Below are positions 55,705-64,000 of a DNA stretch of 64,000 nt, piece by piece (positions within the stretch are counted from its first letter, which is position 1; every line of letters starts with the position of its first letter). Below the pieces are notes generated by a model. It did no database searches. It was not told the DNA's origin and saw only the letters and a list, made by a program, of their open reading frames with translations. Origin of the DNA: Acanthosepion pharaonis (lineage: Eukaryota > Mollusca > Cephalopoda > Sepiida > Sepiidae). A program made the position numbers and the translations under genes. The stretch lies in the NCBI GenBank assembly GCA_903632075.3, contig CAHIKZ030000391.1:27501-91500 (forward strand), read 5' to 3'.

Positions 55705-56297
55705 TTCCATTGTTTTCTGTTGTATACAGAAATGACTTCAGGATTTTTTACACTTAAGATCACAGACATTTTACGTATGTAAAGCTCTTCATAATGTGTG
55801 AGCTGTACTTGTGATTATATTTCTTTTGTATTTCTTTAAGGAATGGGATCACAGGATCCTTTCAGTGAGTCTATCGAAACATTATCCAATCAATCCGAGT
55901 GCTCCAAGTACAACTGGCATTATTGATGTGCTAATGTGCCATCTTTTTGCAATTCAAGATCTTTGTGTTTTTACAGTTTTTTTGAAGATCTTCATTGATG
56001 TATTACAATCTGACAGAGACTGCCATGCCAATAAGAAAGCACATTTTCTTTTTGTGGTCTTTGATCGTGATGTCTGCCCGATTAGCAGTGATTATTCTGT
56101 CTGTAATATTGTAAAGATCTACCAAAATTATTACGGGTCCTCTCACTGTAACCGTGTCTGGTTGATGTTCATACCATTTACTTACAATTTCCTTCCAGTA
56201 AATGGTGGATATTTTCCAGCGCAGATATTTGCCCATACTATTATGCCGAATACGGAAGCGGCGATATTTTCTCGATTTAACAAACGTTGTACTGGAC
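55688..56297 (-). pseudogene. RLE-type non-LTR retrotransposon 3' end, minus-strand copy 6
   Basis: A minus-strand frame (56003-56299) encodes GKYLRWKISTIYWKEIVSKW, YEHQPDTVTV and NRADITIKDHKKK followed by CFLIGMAVS. Compared with copy 2 the PD is AD and the conserved aspartate of LVDMAVP is glycine, so both catalytic positions are lost. It joins copy 5 head to tail through (TTA)n. Confidence 0.8.
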
Positions 56298-56400
56298 AAT
56301 TCGACGTTGTATAATGGTTAGCAAGCTTATCTCGCTAAATCAGTTACAACTGAGCAGTGAGTTCTATCCCCACCGTTTGCTTGTGCAACATCAAAGCCAC
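56298..56400 (+). mobile_element. tRNA-derived SINE head (family B), unit 1
   Basis: CGACGTTGTATAATGGTTAG (box A with one mismatch) and GAGTTCTATCCCC (degenerate box B), with GCTAAATCAGTTACAACTGA between. First of three tandem tRNA-like units. Confidence 0.65.
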
Positions 56401-56556
56401 GCTTACAACGTCATATTGTCGATGTGCTGTAATGGTAAACATGGCTATATCGGTAGGTAAGTTACCACTGCGTATTGAGTTTGATCCTCTATGGTTGCTT
56501 CATATTTTTGGCCTCCTGCCACATCTAAACTACGCTCAGATAATCATTTGAGCACA
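56401..56556 (+). mobile_element. tRNA-derived SINE (family B), unit 2
   Basis: TCGATGTGCTGTAATGGTAA (box A region), GAGTTTGATCCTC (box B region), tail with TTTGGCCTCCTGCCACATC and AAACTACGCTCAGATAATCA. Confidence 0.65.
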
Positions 56557-56690
56557 TCGACGTGGTGTCTTGAGTCGCTAGATTAGTTTCGACTGAGTAG
56601 TGAGTTCGATCATCACTAGGTCCTTCTTAATTTTGGCCTTGTGTCACATCTAAGCTACGCTTAGCAAATCACTATTGCATACAGTGCACT
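56557..56690 (+). mobile_element. tRNA-derived SINE (family B), unit 3
   Basis: TCGACGTGGTGTCTTGAGTC (damaged box A), GAGTTCGATCATC (box B region), tail TTTGGCCTTGTGTCACATC and AAGCTACGCTTAGCAAATCA. Spacing from unit 2 is about 140 bp. Confidence 0.65.
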
Positions 56691-57234
56691 TTAGAATCAA
56701 GTTGATATCTCTTACTATTTCAATATGGCCGCTTTAGTCGACTTGACCGATCAAAAGCTGAAGGACGAAATTTCTGCAAACGGATTTTCAGCATAGAAGA
56801 GAATTTCGCCATTGGCTCTGGTCTCCTATAATGTTATTCTCATTTTCTTTTTCCTTCGATGTCTTTCCGTTCTGTTGCTTTTCCTTTCAATCAGCCTTCA
56901 TGACTTCTCAACCTTTCACAACTTCATTCGACTGTTCGTCACGACGCACGCCTACTAATTAATAGAAACCAACCTTGAGCTTCTCGCTAAGCTGAAAGAT
57001 TGAAAGAAATGACCAGAAAAATGAATCGCGGTAAAAGGATCCTCGTCCGAAAATTAAGAATGGCTTTTTTTTCCTCCTCCGTTTTATTTTTAAAATTTAA
57101 GAATAATTTAAAATCAAGACAAAAATAAAACTAATTAAAAGAACCATTATTATCACAATCAGGAAACACTTTAAGGTTCGTAGGGATGCCGCATCTATTG
57201 CCGCTGTGATAGTGTTTCCTGGGAAAGATAGCCT
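56691..57234. other. Unassigned sequence with a short inverted pair
   Basis: CAGGAAACACT / AGTGTTTCCTG form an 11-bp inverted pair at 57161-57220. Otherwise no feature. Confidence 0.4.
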
Positions 57235-57350
57235 AATGTAGCCCGACCCCATCCAGGCTGTTTTTCTGTCTCCTCGACCGGTTGCCCATCCAGGGCTATA
57301 GGACACAGTTTGTCCTGTTATTGACCCATATTGGGTGGTAAAGAACGATT
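57235..57350 (-). mobile_element. SINE family A central fragment, minus strand
   Basis: CGACCGGTTGCCCATCCAGG, GCTATAGGACACAGTTTGTC and TGACCCATATTGGGTGG match the central domain of the family A copies at 12600-12670 and 32470-32540. Head and tail are missing. Confidence 0.6.
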
Positions 57351-58195
<845 letters not shown>

Positions 58196-58232
<37 letters not shown>

Positions 58233-58569
58233 TCCAACAATTATTTTAATATATTTATTGTTTATACGTTATTTTTATAGATACACATATTTCATTAAAT
58301 GCTCTGTTTATAATCAACAGCATTAATTACATTTACCGGCGTGAATGTCGGAGAAATTTCATAGACATAAATAATAGTTGGACTTAGTCCATTTCATAAT
58401 ATATGACGTCTTATGTTTCTGTTAAGATACACTTCGAGCAGATATGAGTGTTCGAGAGAAATCATGAGAAATTTGTAGTTTTAAAGTAGTAATTCAACCT
58501 TGCTAACCAGACGCTTCCTCTGTAGCTAAATGGTATAGCACATCAGGCTATATGACGGTTAAGGCCGGT
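58196..58569. repeat. SINE family C: inverted tail and truncated head
   Basis: (TA)n at 58196-58230. 58230-58365 is the family C tail on the minus strand (TAAATGCTCTGTTTATAATC, ACATTTACCGGCGTGAATGT). 58470-58555 is a plus-strand family C start with TTTTAAAGTAGTAATTCAAC and a tRNA-like head having a perfect box A, TAGCTAAATGG. The head is cut before box B by the Penelope-like element. Confidence 0.75.
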
Positions 58570-60155
58570 TATTTCATCGTTCAATTGCCACATGACAAAA
58601 ATTTCCAAATACATAGACCATTACATACAACCCCTAGTTAAGGAAGTAAAATCCTACATCAGAGACACAACAGATCTACTGAACAAAATTAATCACATAC
58701 AAACAGTTCCAGAGAATGCTATTCTAGTGACTATGGACGTTAGGTCACTCTATTCAAACATTAAACATACCGAAGGAAGCAGTTACTAAAAAAAAAAAAA
58801 ACAAGACATCCCCCCCACAGGAGTCATCATAAAACTCATGGAGCATGTCCTTACATTGAATACTTTCAACTTCAATGGTGCACTCTACCTTCAAATAAGA
58901 GGTTGTGCCATGGGCACCATTGCAGCTCCATCATATGCTACAATATTCATGGGAAAATTTGAGGAGACCCATATCTATCCAATCATTGATAGCGACTGCG
59001 TATTCTATGCAAGATATATCGATGATATATTCTTTGTATACACGGGTAGTGATGACAAACTTACCCAATTCCTTATGACCCTAAACACAGTGCACGACTC
59101 AATTAAATTTGACTATGAAAAATCCACATCATCAGTAACATTTTTAGACACTCGCTTTTACATAGATGAAAACAGATGAAAACAGGAAACTACAAACGAT
59201 ACTACACACTAAAATCACCGACGCCCACAACTATCTACGCTTTAAGTCTTCCCACCCTAAACACCTCAAAGAGAACCTTCCCTATTCACAAGCACTTAGA
59301 CTCAAAAGGATATGTTCCAACAATGAAGAATTAAATAAACACATGGAAAATCTGGAGCATCAATTCACAACACGTGGCTATAAACAACACCTAATCAGGG
59401 AACAAATAAATAAAGCAATTTCTACACCTAGAGAAGACACCCTAATGTACAAGATTAAAAATTAATCTAGCCGCATCCCTCTAGTAACCACTTTCAATCA
59501 CTCTGCCTCCCACTATCCCAAATAATCAAACGTCGCTGGAAATACTACATCTCAAACCAGACCTAAAAAATTGTTTAAGGAACCCGGCCTTCTTGCATAT
59601 CGTAGACCTAAGAACCTAAAAGAAATCATAGGTAGTAACTACATTTCAGGGGACAAAGTAATCCGTAATAAACTAAGAACAAAAACAACAGGATTTTCCC
59701 AACCATGTAACAACAAAAGAAGTTTATGTTGCAACCATGTTAAACACACGAATTCATTCACTAGCCCAATCACTAAATCTACTTTCAAAATCTACCACGA
59801 TTCTAATTGTAGCAGTCATAACATAATTTACCTCCTAGAATGCACACTATGCCAGTAACAATATGTAGGAAAATCTGAATGGCCCTTTCACTACAGAATT
59901 AATAATTATCGTAAGCGAATTAAGTCGACTCCCCATGAAAAATTATTACCTGTAGAACAACATTTCCGCCTGGAAAAACACGATTTCAAAACCCATGCCA
60001 AATTCACTATAATTGAGACAATAGAAAAGTTCAGAACAGATAACATTAGAAAGATTTTAGAGTCCCATGAAAATAAGTGGATAGAACGTCTAAAAACTCA
60101 ACATCCAGCCGGGCTAAACCATAAATTTAACAATATAGATAGTACCAATATATAA
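58570..60155 (+). pseudogene. Penelope-like retroelement: broken RT and GIY-YIG endonuclease
   Basis: Order of domains: RT motif A region ENAILVTMDVRSLYSNI (to about 58770); motif B RGCAMGTIAAPSYA and motif C FYARYIDD (58838-59179, YIDD at 59015-59026); thumb HLKENLPYSQALRLKRICSN (59166-59465); linker with CNNKRSLCCNHVKH; then GIY-YIG endonuclease NIIYLLECTLC, a stop, QYVGKSEWPFHYRINNYRKR, reading on to a stop at 60153-60155. The start is truncated inside the RT. Lesions: a stop at 58787, a 10-bp tandem duplication of GATGAAAACA (59165-59184) that shifts the frame, stops near 59463 and 59523, a frame change before 59571, and a stop at 59856 inside the GIY-YIG core. The order RT then GIY-YIG identifies an endonuclease-bearing Penelope-like element. 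It cannot make an active protein. Confidence 0.93.
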
Positions 60156-60789
60156 CTCAACAAATCAAAACCTACCTACATTTCTCACCCACACAAGACA
60201 GACATGCTTACGGAGGTGTTGAGGCCTCACACTTATATACACACACCCACACGAATATACACACTTACACACATCATACTCACTCACTCACTAATGAGCC
60301 AAATGATAACACACACACACAGCAATACACACGCTTACACATGTCATACTCCCTCCCTCCCTAAGAACCAAATAACACACACACACACACACAAACACTA
60401 AACAGAGACACCTCCCCTCTCCAGGACAATAAAACTGTCAAAATGACCACGAGAATTCAGAGAAGCATAGATCCATCCAGCTCTTATCTCAAATAACAAC
60501 TTAAAAGAGACTGTTTGATCAACAAAAGGAATGTTAAAAGATTCATGTCAAAAAGATTAAAAAAATAAAAAAAAACAAATGAAAACTACAGACAAAAGTT
60601 CATTTTCTCCATCAAGACATTCATTTCTGTAGTTTACTGCTACCAGCAAGCAGAAATGTTTCTCCTCCCGATGATGGCCATTTTGGCCGAAACTTGTCGA
60701 GGAATCTAAATGAAATAATAATAATTAAAAAACGAAAGAATATTAATCTACAACCCAATGTGTCTGAAGGTTTTTATTTTTTTATTGTT

Positions 60790-60792
<3 letters not shown>
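60156..60792 (+). mobile_element. Penelope-like element 3' untranslated region and end
   Basis: CA-rich DNA (60230-60400) is followed by A-rich sequence, a hammerhead core (60663-60703) and an end, AATCTAAATGAAATAATAAT to TTTTTATTGTTCAA, that meets (TA)n(TG)n at 60792-60865. The last 90 bp match 33206-33290 inverted. Confidence 0.8.
60663..60703 (+). ncRNA. Hammerhead ribozyme motif, mutated core (family A)
   Basis: Stem I UCCUC/GAGGA, core CCGAUGA (U4 changed to C), stem II GGCC/GGCC with loop AUUUU, GAAAC, UU, GUC cleavage triplet. U4 is part of the conserved catalytic turn, so this copy is probably inactive. It lies about 510 bp downstream of the endonuclease stop codon. Confidence 0.75.

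Positions 60793-60865
<73 letters not shown>
60793..60865. repeat. (TA)n(TG)n microsatellite
   Basis: (TA)n to 60821 then (TG)n to about 60863, at the 3' boundary of the Penelope-like element. Confidence 0.95.
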
Positions 60866-60867
<2 letters not shown>

Positions 60868-62100
60868 CTTTCAGCTAGAACGTAAAAAGACTGTATGAAT
60901 AAAGGCAAAAGGAAAAATTTTCTTAGCCTACGTGTTCTCTCCTCCGAGGGAATTTATCAAGGAAAATATCAACATCTTATTTTGTGACAAGTATTTATAT
61001 ACAAGAGAAGAAATGTCTGTGATGTTTTTTGTTTTTATATATATATATACAAGGTGCGATGGATAAATTTTCATCTAAATTATGCAAACATGAACATAAC
61101 ACTGACATCTCATTTTAACAGATATATTTACATAGGGAAACTAGCATTTGTCAAAGTATTGATTTTTCTGTTCCATACAAGTGCGGACTTCAAAGAATCT
61201 TTCATGAATTCAGTGGCTGGTGATTAAACGTTAATATCTTCAATTGGGAGGTATTAAATGTTACAAACTAGTTACCCCGAACATGACTCAGGGAATCCAT
61301 TGAGAAGTATGCCATGGATTCTGATTCAATGTGAAAGCGAATTGATATGACTATCAGACAGAGACAGTGGCAAAAAAGGCAGTCATGATATGTCTCCCTG
61401 CCAAACAAAAAAAATTGAAACACGATGGTCCGATATTTATACAGATACATAAGGAAACTATGTCGAATTATTAATAGAGGAGAAAAAATTGTTCCATTTG
61501 CGGTCTGATATGACCTTTGGTCCCAACAGACACTCCAGGCAAAGTTACATCACGACTAAAAACTCAGGTTCTGCTCCGTAATGATGAAATGTTACTAGCT
61601 TGATATTGCAGGTATTTAATGTGACAAACCATTTACTCCCTCGTTCAAATGCAAGATGTGTTGACAAGCTGAGAGAGTTATCAACATACTCCCGATTTTC
61701 CCGAGTTTGCCCAGAAAGCCTATAAGCGGTGACAAATAGATTGGTCAGCGAATCCATTGAGACGTATGCTGTAAATTGGGATTCAGTGTCAAAGAGAAAT
61801 GGTAATAATATCAGACAGAGATAGTGGTAAAAAAAGACAGTCACAATATGTGTTTTCCCTAACCAAACAATTAATATTCAAGCTCGATCATAAGGAAACT
61901 AAAAAGTGTCAAATTATTGAGGTTTCTATTGCATACGATACAAAAGCGGACTTCAGAGAGTCTTTTACGATTCTTTGAAGTTTAAAAAATACCAGGGTCT
62001 CGCTGTGGAGCTGAAGAAGCTTTCTAGATGGGTGGGCAGCTTCAGCCCATATAGGAAAGCACTACACCATTCTTTGATATGATCTGATTCATGTAAAGAT
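60866..62100. repeat. Diverged tandem repeat, units of ~320-440 bp
   Basis: AAGGAAACTA followed by a GTCAAATTATTGA-like segment recurs at 61134, 61451 and 61892. GAATCCATTGAGA with ATCAGACAGAGA and AGTGGCAAAAAA-like segments recurs at 61291 and 61750. The left start at about 61050, ACAAGGTGCGATGG next to TATATA, may be a DNA-transposon end but no partner was found. 60866-61040 is unassigned. Confidence 0.6.
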
Positions 62101-62620
62101 AGAGCATGCTAGAAAGATCCCGTAGTGAGGCACAACAGAATGTAGAAAGATCCCGTAGTGCGGCACAAGGAAACGACCATTTTATTTACTTTCTTTACAA
62201 TTGGATCTTTTATATGAGTTCCAGTTGAGATCTGGAGTGAACTCGTGTCCCAATAAATGTTCCATGTCATCTAGTGCGTTGTCGTGGAAAGATCAAGTGG
62301 TATTGACCTACTGAATATATTTGATAGCGAATATGAATGGGATTTGAGCCAGTATCGATCCTAGTTAAGATCATTAAAAACATCTGTTAGAACATTGCGC
62401 TTAGCACCGTATGCAATATTGCGAAAAGACAAATTTCAGCTATTCACGCAATTTCAAAATTAGAATAACCCATCTCTCTGGGTCCCTACTCTCTCGTAAC
62501 CCATTCGACGTGCGATAATCTGGTCCCGGGCCTCACACTGATTTAAAAAAAAAAATTCACGACACAATTGAAATCGATCAGGCAGGGCATTTTATTTTTA
62601 TGAATTCAAGATAGGTATGT

Positions 62621-62623
<3 letters not shown>
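62101..62623. other. Short direct repeat and unassigned sequence
   Basis: AGAAAGATCCCGTAGTG with GGCACAA is repeated at about 62111 and 62148. The rest is unassigned. Confidence 0.5.
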
Positions 62624-63457
<834 letters not shown>

Positions 63458-63460
<3 letters not shown>

Positions 63461-63789
63461 TGGTGTAACATAAAAATGCTCAAGTCGTGTAAAATCAAAA
63501 TTGCCCAATTTTTAGATTAAGCTCTGAACCGTTGTAACTTAGAAATGATTAAAGATATCTTACTGGAATTCGCCGAGGTTTTTATAACACTACTGAACTA
63601 TACTTTGAGCAATAGAAAGCATAATTTTATTTATAACACTATTGAATTATACTTTGAGCAATATAATGTATAATTACTTTCCAAGCTAAAGAGAGATACA
63701 GTGATGAAATCGATCATAAACGAAAATGACATGGCTACCATTAATTAATCATAGCTAAGGATCAGAAGCTCACGAAGAATTGAAATAAA

Positions 63790-63790
<1 letters not shown>
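63458..63790 (-). repeat. Repeat shared with 14286-14420, minus strand, against (TA)n
   Basis: AAATGATTAAAGATAT, TTACTGGA and ACTTTGAGCAAT-type segments match the distal part of the Tc1-type fragment at 14286-14420. A ~55-bp internal duplication (TATAACACTACTGAACTATA / TATAACACTATTGAATTATA) is at 63583 and 63640. Confidence 0.6.
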
Positions 63791-63844
<54 letters not shown>

Positions 63845-64000
63845 CAGGGTCATTTTCCAACTTTTTCAAGATGATCTCGCCCTCTCTGACGTACTAACTT
63901 TCTGTACTTGTGTAACAAGGTGCCTCACAGATTTCATGGACGATTTGTTTCACTTTTTCTTTTTTCTCTGCTCTTTGGACTGTCATAGATAAAGCTCCTG
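63791..64000. repeat. (TA)n and window-end sequence
   Basis: (TA)n at 63793-63841 is followed by unassigned sequence to the window end. The minus strand there shows a Lys-rich run but no recognised motif. Confidence 0.6.

Overview
The window reads as repeat-dense, AT-rich, non-coding DNA of a metazoan nuclear genome. No intact host protein-coding gene can be supported. The best organism guess is a mollusc, most likely a coleoid cephalopod such as an octopus. That guess rests on the very high load of (TA)n, (TAA)n and (CTAT)n microsatellites, the abundant tRNA-derived SINEs, and the mixture of Penelope, RLE-type, hAT, mariner and short-LTR elements. It is an inference from repeat style, not from a diagnostic gene.

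Layout. 1-1600: edge of a non-LTR retrotransposon, a nested satellite built from a 21-bp unit that carries the octamer ATTTGCAT, then an inverted pair and a (TA)n-bearing tandem repeat. 3000-5400: four head-to-tail, 5'-truncated 3' ends of a non-LTR retrotransposon with a restriction-like endonuclease, separated by (TAA)n; a second such array lies at 55260-56300 on the minus strand. 6000-8000: tRNA-type SINEs and a 241-bp mariner MITE. 8330-9330: a (CTAT)n array. 10560-10883: a hAT MITE with target-site duplication. 11800-14000: LINE and SINE fragments. 14000-20160: (TA)n tracts, Tc1-type transposase debris, large palindromes and a perfect 64-bp palindrome. 20777-21430: a second higher-order satellite. 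22370-26723: palindromic Penelope-like end, LINE tails, a foldback element, and a minus-strand LTR with a tRNA-Ser-type primer-binding site. 27240-27680: a CAT/CAC array. 31250-33540: a SINE split by a hAT MITE, a long SINE, a SINE with a complete tRNA cloverleaf, and a hammerhead ribozyme. 34700-36600: LINE pieces. 39230-40200: a polypyrimidine array. 42370-47815: SINE/satellite composites and LINE tails. 48110-48730: palindromes. 49530-50240: mariner transposase pseudogene. 51735-52200: GATA-type array. 52905-53236: tRNA SINE abutting a 5S rRNA-derived segment. 58570-60792: a Penelope-like retroelement with broken RT and GIY-YIG endonuclease frames. 61134-62000: diverged tandem repeat. 62620-63840: more (TA)n-linked repeat families.

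How the parts work together. The autonomous elements (Penelope-like, RLE-type LINE, other LINEs, LTR element, mariner) are all decayed here. The recurring architecture is a repeat 3' end abutting a (TA)n tract, often with two unrelated 3' ends facing each other across one tract, and several repeats present as head-to-head palindromes bounded by (TA)n on both sides. Three repeat families (four loci) that end this way carry recognisable hammerhead ribozyme cores. Together they suggest a swarm of ribozyme-bearing, (TA)n-associated Penelope-like elements and tRNA-headed non-autonomous partners. This is the most interesting theme of the window.
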